From positions 1-64,000 of the forward strand of contig CAVXQD010000007.1 in assembly GCA_963763885.1 (NCBI GenBank): a DNA stretch of 64,000 bases, given 5' to 3'. The DNA is from JANNBN01 sp963763885. GTDB taxonomy: Bacteria > Actinomycetota > Acidimicrobiia > Acidimicrobiales > JANYDT01. Shown one piece after another: positions 34,236-43,655 of this stretch. The position numbers and the translations under genes were made by a program. The notes under the pieces are model-generated. The model ran no database searches, was not told the origin of the DNA, and worked only from the letters and a program-made list of their open reading frames with translations. Positions within the stretch are counted from its first letter, which is position 1, and each line of letters opens with the position of its first letter.

Positions 34236-35240
34236 ATGATGCGCGCCATTCAAGTTGCCTCCTACGGTTCCCCTCTCGTCCTCGCAGACATCCCCGCTCC
34301 CGTTGCCGGTCCGGGTCAGGAGGTGATCGACGTTGTCTACGCCAGCGTGAACCCGCTGGACATCTGGGTCTCCCGTGGCAACTTCGCCGGTGTCACGCCG
34401 CAACCGCACACACCAGGGGTCGAGGGCGTCGGCCGCCGCTCGAACGGCACACACGCCATCATCTCCGGGGTTGGCATCGCCAACGGTGGCACCTACGCCC
34501 AACAAGTACTGGTCTCCCCTGCCAACCTGATGGACGTGCCAGACGGCGTGGACCTTCAGCAAGCTGCCGCAATCACCGTCGCTGGCATCACGGCTTGGAT
34601 GTGCGTCCACACACTTGGTGAGGTTGGACCAGGCGACACGGTCCTGGTACTCGGTGCCAGTGGCGGCGTCGGCGGGGTAGCACTTCAACTGGCACGCAAC
34701 GCCGGCGCCACCGTGATCGGCCAAACCTCGTCGGCAGATAAAGCTGCTGCGATCACCGCCGCCGGTGCTCAGGCAATCGTGGCTCCAACTGCCGCCGACC
34801 TCGCAGCGGCCCTGAACGGGCGCGGCCGAGCGGTGAACGGAGGGATCGGAGTTGAACCCGAGGTGGAGCAACCCATTGAACACGGTGTGACTCCAACTCT
34901 TGTGGTCGAAGGGCTGGGCGGCTCGTTCACCGGGGCGTGTGTCGATCTCGTGGCACCGGCAGGGCGAATCGTCAACTTCGGCACCTCTTCAGACACCGCC
35001 GTTTCATTTGATATGCGCACGTTCTACCGCAAGGGAACTCGCCTGCTTGGCTACGGCGGCCTCATCCTCACGCCAGAACAACGCACTCGGGCGTATGCCG
35101 CTCTGTTCGCAGACATCGCAGCCGGGCGGCTCCACGTCCCGATCGATGAGGTTTTACCCCTGGACCAAGCAGGTGAAGCGCATCGCAGGATTCTTGCGAA
35201 AGAAGTGGTGGGCAAGCTGCTTCTTGACCCAACACGCTGA
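34236..35240 (+). CDS. Zinc-independent MDR quinone-oxidoreductase-like protein with inserted repeat
   Basis: 334 aa. Medium-chain dehydrogenase/reductase fold: N-terminal GroES-like domain, then the NADP(H)-binding site VLVLGASGGVGGVALQLAR. No structural zinc Cys set, so QOR-like. Residues 193-214 (NGRGRAVNGGIGVEPEVEQP) are encoded by a 65-bp sequence nearly identical to one inside the glutamine-synthetase gene at 48181. They interrupt the cofactor-domain loop where family members go straight from DLAAAL to TLVVEGLGG. The insertion keeps the frame, so the protein may still fold. Start chosen at ATG 34236 (MMRAIQVASYG). Confidence 0.85.
   Translation: MMRAIQVASYGSPLVLADIPAPVAGPGQEVIDVVYASVNPLDIWVSRGNFAGVTPQPHTPGVEGVGRRSNGTHAIISGVGIANGGTYAQQVLVSPANLMDVPDGVDLQQAAAITVAGITAWMCVHTLGEVGPGDTVLVLGASGGVGGVALQLARNAGATVIGQTSSADKAAAITAAGAQAIVAPTAADLAAALNGRGRAVNGGIGVEPEVEQPIEHGVTPTLVVEGLGGSFTGACVDLVAPAGRIVNFGTSSDTAVSFDMRTFYRKGTRLLGYGGLILTPEQRTRAYAALFADIAAGRLHVPIDEVLPLDQAGEAHRRILAKEVVGKLLLDPTR
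34812..34876 (+). repeat. 65-bp dispersed element, copy 1 (in frame inside MDR gene)
   Basis: 62 of 65 bases match 48181-48245. It begins CTGAACGGGCGCGGCCGAG and ends GGTGGAGCAACCCAT. Read in the MDR gene it encodes RGRAVNGGIGVEPEVEQP. Interrupts a coding region without breaking it, in the manner of palindromic/RPE-type elements. Confidence 0.75.
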
Positions 35241-35328
35241 GCCAATACGCCTGCCCCGACCCTCCCACAGAGCGGACTCAACCAGAATTCAGTCTCGGCA
35301 TTCAGCTCCGCCCCCATAAGGTCTCTCT

Positions 35329-36135
35329 ATGACCACCGCGACTGCCGCCGAATTACGTTCACGCTTTCGATCCCTTCATAACGACGGATGCTTTCTGATT
35401 CCCAACCCGTTTGATGTGGGATCTGCGCGTCTCCTGCAGTTCCTCGGATTTCCGGCGCTAGCCACTACCAGCTCTGGATTGGCAGCAACGTTCGGTCGAC
35501 CAGACCAACGAGTCACCAGAGACGAACTCGTGGCTCATGTCGCAGCGGTTTGCGCAGCGGTCGACATCCCCGTCAACGTCGACGCGGAAGGGTGTTACCA
35601 CGATGACCCTGGAAGCATCGAAACAACCATCGACTTGCTCGCATCTGCCGGAGCTGCCGGGATATCAATCGAGGACTTTGATCCCGCGTCCGCAGACATT
35701 CTTCCCATCGATCAGGCCGTGGCGCGGGTGGAACGTGCGGCTGTTGTCTGTCAACGCCACGGCATCGTGCTGACGGCACGAGCCGAGCAAATGCTCTATG
35801 GCTCCACCGACCTCGACGAAACGATCAATCGTCTGCGCGCATACCGAGCCGCAGGAGCCGAGGTTCTCTATGCACCAGGCCCGCTCGATCTCAATGCCAT
35901 CCGACGAATCGTTGAAGAGAGCGGCGGTCCCATCAACGTGCTTGCGATGCCGGGCGTGCCTCCTGTGGCCGAACTCGCTGCCGCGGGAGTGCGTCGTGTA
36001 TCCACTGGCGGCGCAATGGCCTGGGCGGCCTACGGAGGCCTGATCACAGCGGCTACCGAGTTGAGGGACCACGGCACCACCTCGTACCTTGCGGCAGGGG
36101 CTCCACGCAGCATCAGAGCCGCTGCATTCAGCTGA
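35329..36135 (+). CDS. Isocitrate lyase/PEP mutase-family protein
   Basis: 268 aa, a TIM-barrel of the ICL/PEP-mutase superfamily that forms or breaks C-C or P-C bonds of 2-oxoacid substrates. Motifs: CFLIPNPFDVGSARLLQ at the N-terminus, VNVDAEGCYHDDP (the metal-binding acidic loop; DAEG in place of the usual DxDTG), and GISIEDFD. The diagnostic KKCGH of true isocitrate lyases is absent, so it is more like the phosphonomutase or carboxyphosphonoenolpyruvate side of the family. Neighbours give no pathway. Confidence 0.85.
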   Translation: MTTATAAELRSRFRSLHNDGCFLIPNPFDVGSARLLQFLGFPALATTSSGLAATFGRPDQRVTRDELVAHVAAVCAAVDIPVNVDAEGCYHDDPGSIETTIDLLASAGAAGISIEDFDPASADILPIDQAVARVERAAVVCQRHGIVLTARAEQMLYGSTDLDETINRLRAYRAAGAEVLYAPGPLDLNAIRRIVEESGGPINVLAMPGVPPVAELAAAGVRRVSTGGAMAWAAYGGLITAATELRDHGTTSYLAAGAPRSIRAAAFS

Positions 36136-36331
36136 CACCGCTTCACAGTGCACCTGCTGCAGGCTCGATGCAACGTGCCGACAGCAGTGTTCGCCAAGCG
36201 GCGATTACCCCTTTGCGCTGAGCCTCGCCTGGTGTACTACTGACAACAGCGTCTGTGTCCCCACGGGCTGCACATCGTCCGCCGTCACAGGCTCGACCGC
36301 AATACCGCGGCTAACGAAAGGACGGAAACTG

Positions 36332-37411
36332 ATGCCAACAACCACAAAGTCTGAAGTCGACTTCAGCAAAGTAGAAGGCCTCGTCGGCCAACTCGTCGGG
36401 CTCATGACAGGGTCCGCAGTGTCGGCCGCAATCGGCCTCGGAGACAGGCTCGGTCTGTACCGAGCAATGAACGGCAGCGGACCGATGTCAGCCGATGCCC
36501 TCGCAACGAAAACCAAGTGCCATCCGCGGCTGGTCCGCGAATGGTTGGATTCGCAAGCCGCAGCGGGTCTCATCAAGTACTCCGCTGCGCACGACAACTA
36601 CGAAATGTCACCAGAGGCAGCGCTCGTTCTCGCCGAAGAAGACTCGCCAGCCTTCCTCGCTGGTGGCGTCGGAATTCTTGAAGCAATGTACGTGGACCTC
36701 CCAAAGATGGAGGCGGCGTTCCGAGGCGACGGTGCCATTCCATGGGGTGACCATCACGAAGCCCTCTACTCTGGTACCGCTCGCTTCTTCCGTCCCGGCT
36801 ACCGCACCAACCTTGTGGCCGATTGGATTCCGGCCATGACCGGCGTCTCGGAAAAGCTCACTGCAGGCGGCAGCGTCGCCGATATCGGATGCGGTTTCGG
36901 ACACTCCTGCACAGTGCTCGCCAAGGCATTCCCTAAGGCGAAAGTGCACGGGTTCGACTTCCATGGGCCGTCCATTAAGGCGGCACAGGACAACACCGCT
37001 CAGCAGGGGTTGAGCAACCAGATCAAGCTGGACGTGGCTGCGGCAACGTCGTTCAAGGGGTCCTTCGACTTGATCTGTTTCTTCGATTGTCTCCACGACA
37101 TGGGTGACCCGGTTGCTATCGCGCGTCACGCTCGTGGCCAACTCAAACCAGACGGGAAGGTGTTGCTGGTTGAACCATTCGCATTGGATAAGCGCGAGTC
37201 AAACCTCGCTCACAACCCCGCCGCTGCCATGTTCTACGCAGCATCCACATTCCTCTGCACACCGAGCTCGCTCTCTCAACCCGGAGCACGTGGGCTTGGC
37301 GCACAGTGCGGAGAATCCGCCATGCGGTCGGTGTTCGAAGAGGCTGGCTACTCAGGCTTTCGTCGGGCACACGAGTCGCCGTTCAACATCGTCTATGAGG
37401 CATCGATCTGA
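36332..37411 (+). CDS. SAM-dependent methyltransferase with winged-helix N-terminus
   Basis: 359 aa from ATG 36332 (the frame upstream to 36089 lacks support). Residues about 10-100 are a winged-helix/dimerisation region (LGLYRAMNGSGPMSADALATKTKCHPRLVREWLDSQAAAG). Then the class I fold follows: VADIGCGFGHSCTVLA (SAM site), HGFDFHGPSIKAA, and FDLICFFDCLHDMGDP. Typical of small-molecule O- or C-methyltransferases and of the SAM proteins next to them in actinobacteria. Substrate not inferable. Confidence 0.87.
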   Translation: MPTTTKSEVDFSKVEGLVGQLVGLMTGSAVSAAIGLGDRLGLYRAMNGSGPMSADALATKTKCHPRLVREWLDSQAAAGLIKYSAAHDNYEMSPEAALVLAEEDSPAFLAGGVGILEAMYVDLPKMEAAFRGDGAIPWGDHHEALYSGTARFFRPGYRTNLVADWIPAMTGVSEKLTAGGSVADIGCGFGHSCTVLAKAFPKAKVHGFDFHGPSIKAAQDNTAQQGLSNQIKLDVAAATSFKGSFDLICFFDCLHDMGDPVAIARHARGQLKPDGKVLLVEPFALDKRESNLAHNPAAAMFYAASTFLCTPSSLSQPGARGLGAQCGESAMRSVFEEAGYSGFRRAHESPFNIVYEASI

Positions 37412-37456
37412 TCCCAGATCCGAGACTGGAAACCCGAGGATCAGCCCGCCTTGAGA

Positions 37457-39793
37457 TCAGGCTGGCCGGAATCGCCGTAACCGCAGACTGTTGGAGACCA
37501 CAAACACGCTGGAGAACGCCATAGTGGCTCCAGCAATAAGTGGGTTGAGGTAGCCAGCAGCTGCGAGCGGCACAGCAGCGGCGTTGTAAGCGAACGCCCA
37601 AAACAAGTTGGCCTTGATCGTCGCCAAGGTTCGGCGTGACAGGCGGATGGCGTCAACGGCGGCGCGCAGATCGCCGCGGACCAACGTGAGATCCGCAGCT
37701 TCGATCGCGGCATCTGTGCCGGTACCCATCGCAATTCCAAGGTCAGCTTGGGCCAATGCAGCCGCGTCGTTGACGCCGTCGCCGACCATTGCGACCACTG
37801 CCCCACTGGCCTGCAGCCGTTTGATCTGTGCAACCTTCTCGGCAGGCAACACTTCGGAGATGACTTCATCGATCCCCACTGCGGTGGCGATGCTCTGAGC
37901 GGTGGCCTGATTGTCTCCGGTGAGGAGCACGGGGCGAAGACCGAGACCTTTGAGTCCAGCAATCGCCTGTGCGCTGGTCGGCTTTGCCGTATCGGCGACA
38001 ACAAGCACTGCAACGGGCTGACGGTTGATGGCTGCCACGATTGCTGTGTGACCCGCATGCTGCGCCTGGCTGAGTGCCGTTTCTAGTTCAGGTGGTAACG
38101 AGATGCCCTGTTGGGTAAGCAACGACGGTCTGCCAGCCAGCACAGCCGACGATTCCACAACACCCTCGACGCCTAGGCCTTGGTGATTGCGAAAGGACTT
38201 GACCGATGGCAGGGTGCCCCACCTCGCCTGTGCCGCCGATGCAATGGCTCTGGCGATGGGGTGCTCTGAAGCATGTTCTACGGCGCCAACAATTCGAAGG
38301 GTGACCTCCGAGTCAGTCCCAGAGGCGGCGGCGACGTGCACCAAAGACATACGCCCAGTTGTGACCGTGCCGGTCTTATCCAAAACAATTGTGTCAACCC
38401 GGCGGGTGGACTCGAGAATCTGCGGGCCTTTGATGACGATGCCAAGCTGTGCTGCGCGGCCGGTCCCAACAAGCAATGCCGTAGGGGTTGCTAACCCCAA
38501 CGCACAAGGACAAGCAATAATAAGCACGCTTACCGCTGCGGTGAAGGCGGTCCGACTTCCGTACCCCCGGATAAGCCAGTAGGCGAGCGTGAGCGCGGCG
38601 ATGCCGATCACCACCGGCACAAAGACTGCCGAAACGCGGTCGGCGAGACGTTGGACGGGCGCTTTCCCCGACTGGGCGTCCTCGACCAGACGAGCCATCT
38701 GCGCGAGGGCAGTATCCGCGCCGACCTTGGTGGCCTTCACGACCAAGCGACCTCCAACGTTGACCGTGGCTCCGGTGACGCTGTCCCCCGGTTGCACCTC
38801 GGTAGGGACGCTTTCACCCGTGAGCAGGGACTGGTCGACCGCAGAGGTGCCGCTCTCCACGATCCCGTCTGTGGCGATCTTTTCTCCCGGACGGACCACG
38901 AAGACCATCCCCACACCCAATTGATCCGCTGGCACCAAGCGCTCGGTTCCGTCGGCATTGAGTACCGACGCGTCCTTGGCTCCCAGAGACAACAGGGCAC
39001 GAAGCGCTGCACCTGCTTGACGCTTGGCTCGGTGTTCGAAGTACCGCCCGGCAAGCAGGAACACAATCACTGCCGAGGCGACCTCGAGGTACAGGTGCTC
39101 TGCGCTTGAGTCCCTGCGAAGCGTGAGTTCGAACCGCATGGTCATGCCGGGCATTCCTGCGTGCCCGATGAACAGCGCGTACAAGGACCATACGTACGCA
39201 GACAATGTACCAACCGACACGAGCGTGTCCATGGTGGTTGCCCGGTGCCGGGCGTTCATCCACGCAGCCCGATGAAACGGCCAGCCACCCCACACCACAA
39301 CCGGCGACGCAAGGGTGAGTGCCATCCACTGCCAATTTTCGAACTGAAGGGCGGGAATCATGGACACAAACAGCACAGGAATTGACAAAGCGGCAGAAAT
39401 CACCAGCCGCTGTAGCAGCGGATCGGACAGCGACACTGCCGTGTTACGGGCGGCATGGGCCGCGTCGACAGCAAGGGTTCCGCTGTTGTTGGACTGCCCC
39501 TGCGCTGGCTGCATCGCCTCCTGGAGGACAGAATCCGCGCTGGGAGCGGAACCGCCGGTGGGGTGGGCCGCGGCGGAGTAACCCATCGAGGCAATGGTGC
39601 CAATGAGCTCATCAGGGCTGACAGCCGCGGACTGGTAGGTGACCTTGGCCTGTTCGGTTGCGTAGTTGACCGATGCCTCGACGCCTTCAATCTTGTTGAG
39701 GCGTTTTTCGATGCGTGCAGCACACGAGGCACAGGTCATGCCCTCGATGTCAAGCTTCAAGACGGCAACGGGCTCCGAAGTCATGTTGTCCAT
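37457..39793 (-). CDS. copA: Copper-type heavy-metal P-type ATPase
   Basis: 778 aa from ATG 39793 (a GGAG lies about 7 bases upstream; ATG 39784 is also possible). One N-terminal HMA domain with GMTCASC, eight predicted membrane segments, the CPC metal site in IACPCALGLATPT, the phosphorylation motif DKTGT, and MVGDGVNDAAAL at the hinge. CPC plus GMTCxxC indicates Cu(I) export in the inner membrane. No copper chaperone or CsoR is adjacent. Confidence 0.9.
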   Translation of the reverse strand: MDNMTSEPVAVLKLDIEGMTCASCAARIEKRLNKIEGVEASVNYATEQAKVTYQSAAVSPDELIGTIASMGYSAAAHPTGGSAPSADSVLQEAMQPAQGQSNNSGTLAVDAAHAARNTAVSLSDPLLQRLVISAALSIPVLFVSMIPALQFENWQWMALTLASPVVVWGGWPFHRAAWMNARHRATTMDTLVSVGTLSAYVWSLYALFIGHAGMPGMTMRFELTLRRDSSAEHLYLEVASAVIVFLLAGRYFEHRAKRQAGAALRALLSLGAKDASVLNADGTERLVPADQLGVGMVFVVRPGEKIATDGIVESGTSAVDQSLLTGESVPTEVQPGDSVTGATVNVGGRLVVKATKVGADTALAQMARLVEDAQSGKAPVQRLADRVSAVFVPVVIGIAALTLAYWLIRGYGSRTAFTAAVSVLIIACPCALGLATPTALLVGTGRAAQLGIVIKGPQILESTRRVDTIVLDKTGTVTTGRMSLVHVAAASGTDSEVTLRIVGAVEHASEHPIARAIASAAQARWGTLPSVKSFRNHQGLGVEGVVESSAVLAGRPSLLTQQGISLPPELETALSQAQHAGHTAIVAAINRQPVAVLVVADTAKPTSAQAIAGLKGLGLRPVLLTGDNQATAQSIATAVGIDEVISEVLPAEKVAQIKRLQASGAVVAMVGDGVNDAAALAQADLGIAMGTGTDAAIEAADLTLVRGDLRAAVDAIRLSRRTLATIKANLFWAFAYNAAAVPLAAAGYLNPLIAGATMAFSSVFVVSNSLRLRRFRPA

Positions 39794-39884
39794 GTGCTGC
39801 TCCAAGCTGCTCACTTCCAACATAGTCAGCTGCGCCTCCCTAGCAACGCGGGCCAAGTAACCACTGTGCGGTAGACAGGAGAAC

Positions 39885-40827
39885 GTGAGTCACGCCGCAA
39901 ATCGTTCGCTGGAGACTGCTGTTGGGCTTGGCTCTGTGGGCGCCGGTTCAAGGGTTGTATGGGACGCTCGTCTCGCGAGCGAACTGAGTGAGGTTACGTT
40001 GTCGGCTCCCCTGGGCGCAGGGATTGCTGAAGCTGTGATGGACATCGTCCGCCGATTCGGATTCGCAATTGTGCAGTCCCAACCAGCGCAGACCACCGCT
40101 GAGGCAATCGACGCGCGCCGTGGCGAATTGCTCAGTTTTTCCGCCGCCATAGGCAAGCCAATCAACCAATCACCGCGGCGTGAACTGGTGGAGGACATCA
40201 AGGACTTCTCCGACATCGATGCCCACGACGATCGTGGTTATCGGTCAGGCGGTGAGCTAAAGCCCCACTCCGATCCGCCGACGTTGATCGTGTTGCACTG
40301 CGTCCAGGCTGCGCGGTCTGGCGGAGAGAGCAGCCTTGTCAGCGTCGCTGCGATCGTCGAAAAGATGCGGACGATCGACGTTTCGTTGGTCGACGAGTTG
40401 TTCAAGCCTTTTCCCGATTGGCTGATTGACGGCCAGTACGGCCGAGCGGGGGCCGGACCCTCCGAGTTTCCGCGGCCGGTTCTCACGAAACACAACGAGA
40501 CAATCAGTTGCGTGCTGTATCGGCCGTTCATCGAGAAGGCTGCGCTCGCGCTCGGGACGACCACTTCTTCCAAAGCAGATTGCAGCGCTCGACCTGTTCG
40601 AGCAGTGCTCGTTCGATCCTGAACTCACCATTCGCTTCATCCTTGCTCCCGGGCAGACCTTGGTGCTCCACAACCGTGCCGTGCTCCACGCACGAACGGA
40701 CTACCAGGACTGGCCAGAGTTCGACCGTCGCCGCCACCTGTTGCGCACATGGATTGACGCCGCAGCGATGTTCCCGAGCGATCCGACGCACGCGCTTGGC
40801 GATTTCTTCGAACCCGTGGGGAAATGA
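39885..40827 (+). pseudogene. TauD/TfdA-type Fe(II)/2-oxoglutarate dioxygenase, frameshifted
   Basis: The first 225 residues are in one frame and the last 80 in the next; the shift is near 40560-40575. Motifs: HxD metal site in KPHSDPPTLIVLHC, and distal His plus 2OG-binding Arg in LVLHNRAVLHARTDYQD...RRHLLRTW. This is the full facial triad, split across the shift. The conceptual fusion is about 314 aa, normal for the family. A single base change would restore the gene, so sequence error is possible. Upstream of the patatin gene on the same strand. Confidence 0.8.
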
Positions 40828-40885
40828 GAACTCCGACGGACCGCAACGAAGTGACGTAACGGCACGTCCATGCCAAACTGATTCG

Positions 40886-41803
40886 ATGAATGGCAAAAGC
40901 AACAAACGAGCATTGGTTCTTGGTGGCGGCGGAGCGGTGGGCGTGGCATGGGAAGTCGGCGTCATCGCCGGGTTAGCCGCAGCAGGTTTTGATCTCACCG
41001 GCCAGCACTCACCCGGGTCTCACACCCCAGAGCTCATCCTCGGTACCTCAGCTGGGTCCATCGTCGGAGCGATGCTGTCCACGCATCACATCGATCGCCT
41101 GATCGATCTGGCAACCAGCTCAGCCTCGTCGGCGGTCATCGAAGAGGTTGTCCCGCTGTTGGACTTCGTCAAGATGGCAGAGACGTTTGCAGCGTGGCAG
41201 AACATTTCGGAAGCCAACCCGGAGAACCTTCGACGTGTATGCGAACTCGCGGCATCCACCGTCACCATCAGCGAAGAACGTTGGGTCGGCTCCATGGCAG
41301 ACAACGTTGCACCAGGCTGGCCAGACGCTCGCTTCCACTGCACCGCCGTCGACACAGCAACGGGACAACGAGTCATCTGGGGCGCTTCCTCCAAGGTTGA
41401 TGTTGCCCGGGCGGTTGCATCCAGCTGTTCCGTGCCTGCCATCTTCCCGTCGGTCACCATCACCTCCGACGGCGTCACGTCTCGATACACAGACGGTGGC
41501 GTGCACTCAGGAACCAGCATCGACTTCGCAGCAGGTCACGATCGGATCCTCGTCCTCGCCCCAATTGGATCGTGGGCAGGCGATTCGCTCGACGCTGCTG
41601 CTGCTCGTGGGATCGCCACCGAAACCGCCCACGCTGAGTCCACCGGAAGTGCTGTCCTGTCGTTGCTGACCGATGACGCCACCAACCAAGCAACGCTCAC
41701 GTCACCGCTCGGCCGGATGGACCCCAACTCCCGACGCCCAGCCATCGAGCACGGCATCCGCCAAGGCAAGGAGCTGGCGGATCGGCTCCACGGCTGGTGG
41801 TAG
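40886..41803 (+). CDS. Patatin-like phospholipase
   Basis: 305 aa from ATG 40886. Patatin signature complete: oxyanion glycine motif LVLGGGGAVGVAWEVG, nucleophile Ser in LGTSAGS (GxSxG), and the catalytic Asp in YTDGGVHSG. The fold is a Ser-Asp dyad hydrolase acting on acyl lipids. No signal peptide, so probably cytoplasmic or secreted by an unusual route. The longer reading frame upstream is a shadow of the TauD region. Confidence 0.9.
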   Translation: MNGKSNKRALVLGGGGAVGVAWEVGVIAGLAAAGFDLTGQHSPGSHTPELILGTSAGSIVGAMLSTHHIDRLIDLATSSASSAVIEEVVPLLDFVKMAETFAAWQNISEANPENLRRVCELAASTVTISEERWVGSMADNVAPGWPDARFHCTAVDTATGQRVIWGASSKVDVARAVASSCSVPAIFPSVTITSDGVTSRYTDGGVHSGTSIDFAAGHDRILVLAPIGSWAGDSLDAAAARGIATETAHAESTGSAVLSLLTDDATNQATLTSPLGRMDPNSRRPAIEHGIRQGKELADRLHGWW

Positions 41804-41860
41804 GCCCGTCGCTTACGGGTCTCCGAGGGGATAACTGAAACCCAGGAAGGCTAAACCCGA

Positions 41861-41887
41861 TAATCCCGATCGCTTTAGTCGGGATTA
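41861..41887 (+). promoter_or_regulatory. Perfect 9+9 inverted repeat, candidate repressor operator
   Basis: TAATCCCGA-N9-TCGGGATTA, ending 9 bases before the DUF4395 start codon. The CCCGA...TCGGG arms with a T/A-flanked spacer resemble operators of Rrf2-family regulators in actinobacteria. No Rrf2 gene is visible in the window, so the binder is inference. Confidence 0.55.
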
Positions 41888-41896
41888 CAGGTTACG

Positions 41897-42484
41897 ATGG
41901 TATTTGTGAGTAACAAGGTTTCCCCGCTGAACGCAAAACACGCACCGCAACTGGCTGCAACCCGCCTCGCCGAGACGCAACCAAAACGTGAGCCGTTGTT
42001 CGGCTTCCCGCGGACAGTCAACGAAGTTTCCGCACGATTGGTCGCAACCGGCGTTGTCGCACAGGCAGTCCTATGGTTGGTCACTCGCAACCCAATCCTC
42101 GTTGCCACGCTCACGTACGGGTTCTTGGCCCGGGTGCTGACGGGTCCAAAACTTTCGCCGCTCGGCCAGTTCGTCACCCGTGTCGCAGCGCCGCGATTGC
42201 CGTTCAAAGAGAAGATCGTGGCTGGCCCACCGAAGCGTTTTGCGCAGTCCATTGGGCTCGCCTTCAGTGCCGGAGCTTCCTTGTCTTGGGCGCTGGGCGG
42301 CGCATCGTTGAGCGTCGCAATCATCGGCATGCTGGTTTTCGCAGCTTCGCTCGAAGCGTTTGCTGGCTACTGCCTCGGCTGCAAGATCTTCGCCCTTGGC
42401 ATGAAGCTCGGGATTGTTCCCGAAGAAGTCTGCGAAGACTGCAACAACCTGCAGTTGCGCTGGGCGCGCCAGTCCGCCGCCTAA
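41897..42484 (+). CDS. DUF4395 integral membrane protein
   Basis: 195 aa. Matches the DUF4395 pattern: FPRTVNEVSARLVA, GPKLSPLGQFVTRVAAPRLP, GPPKRFAQSIG, and a C-terminal LEAFAGYCLGCKIF plus EDCNN. Three or four hydrophobic segments place it in the membrane. Function unknown; members often lie beside redox and sulfur-transfer genes. A strong inverted repeat ends 9 bases before the start. The alternative start at GTG 41906 is possible. Confidence 0.85.
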   Translation: MVFVSNKVSPLNAKHAPQLAATRLAETQPKREPLFGFPRTVNEVSARLVATGVVAQAVLWLVTRNPILVATLTYGFLARVLTGPKLSPLGQFVTRVAAPRLPFKEKIVAGPPKRFAQSIGLAFSAGASLSWALGGASLSVAIIGMLVFAASLEAFAGYCLGCKIFALGMKLGIVPEEVCEDCNNLQLRWARQSAA

Positions 42485-42715
42485 AATGTGCTGGCGAATC
42501 CAATTCGCCCACATCTGTGTTCGTTACGTAATGATTTAGGCGACGAGTGTGGTTGTCCCCCTGCAGGTGCGGTTGTCTCCTGCAGCCTGCGTGGCACGCC
42601 CAAACCTGCACCGCACGCCCACTCGGGTTTCGTGGCGGGTTTTGTCTGACGGCGTGAACACGGAGGAGGCAGGACCTGCCACCCGGACCCGCACCCGGGA
42701 GCGTCACCCTGGAGC

Positions 42716-43579
42716 TCAGAGGCCGAGTAGGGCGGCCTGAACCGCAAGGGCCTGGACGTGGCCCGCGACATCGTGGACACGCACCATGGCAATGCCTCGA
42801 CGGGCTGCGTCGAGGTGAGCTGCGATAGACCCGGGATCGCGTTTCGTTGCGTCGGGCTCACCGGACCATTCGCCGATGCTGCGCTTGCGCGAGACACCCA
42901 ACAGTGTTGGCCATGGAGCTTGCAAAGGCATCGACCGCAGAAGGTCACGGTTGTGCGTGAGGTTCTTACCGAACCCAATTCCCGGGTCCACTAACACGCT
43001 TGGGACACCAGCGGCGACCGCCTGCTCGGCACGGCTAATCAGATGCTCTGTCACTTCGCGTACAACGTCTGTGTACGTAGGTTTGATCTGCATGGTGGCG
43101 GGCGTGCCCTGCATGTGCATCAGCACCATCGGGACACCAAGCTCGCCACAGGTAGCGGCCATCTCTGGGTCACCCAGACCAGACACATCGTTGACCAAAT
43201 GCGCGCCGGCTTCAACCGCGGCCCTGGCCACCGACGACTTGTACGTGTCGATACTGATGAGCACCTGGCCGTCCGCAGACAGGGAGCGAATAATCGGCAA
43301 CACCCGACGCAACTCTTCGGCGGCAGGAACGGGGGTGCCACCCGGACGAGTCGATTCCCCACCGACGTCGATAACCAATGCCCCAGCACTAGCCATGTAC
43401 CTGGCGTGCGTGATGGCCGCATCGACTGACGCGAACTTTCCGCCGTCGCTGAACGAGTCCGGGGTGGCGTTGACAATGCCCATCACGGCGCAACCAGCCC
43501 ACTGACGGACCCAGCCGCCCTGGGCTCGGTGTGCGCCCGGCAGCGGCCGGTTCGAGCGGATCTCGAACGCAGCGGCCAT
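42716..43579 (-). CDS. folP: Dihydropteroate synthase
   Basis: 287 aa from ATG 43579 (GTG 43600 is also in frame). Enzyme of folate synthesis joining p-aminobenzoate to the pterin diphosphate; the sulfonamide target. Diagnostic motifs: GIVNATPDSFSDGG, GGESTRPGG, and LVNDVSGLGDPEM, with VDPGIGFGKN near residue 215. No other fol gene adjacent, so probably a monocistronic or downstream gene following the acyl-CoA dehydrogenase by 76 bp. Confidence 0.95.
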   Translation of the reverse strand: MAAAFEIRSNRPLPGAHRAQGGWVRQWAGCAVMGIVNATPDSFSDGGKFASVDAAITHARYMASAGALVIDVGGESTRPGGTPVPAAEELRRVLPIIRSLSADGQVLISIDTYKSSVARAAVEAGAHLVNDVSGLGDPEMAATCGELGVPMVLMHMQGTPATMQIKPTYTDVVREVTEHLISRAEQAVAAGVPSVLVDPGIGFGKNLTHNRDLLRSMPLQAPWPTLLGVSRKRSIGEWSGEPDATKRDPGSIAAHLDAARRGIAMVRVHDVAGHVQALAVQAALLGL

Positions 43580-43655
43580 GGATAACACGCTAATCGCCAC
43601 GTTGGCAGCTCCAAATCAGCACCGCATCAGCGCCGTTGTGCGGGAGACCCGCCGG

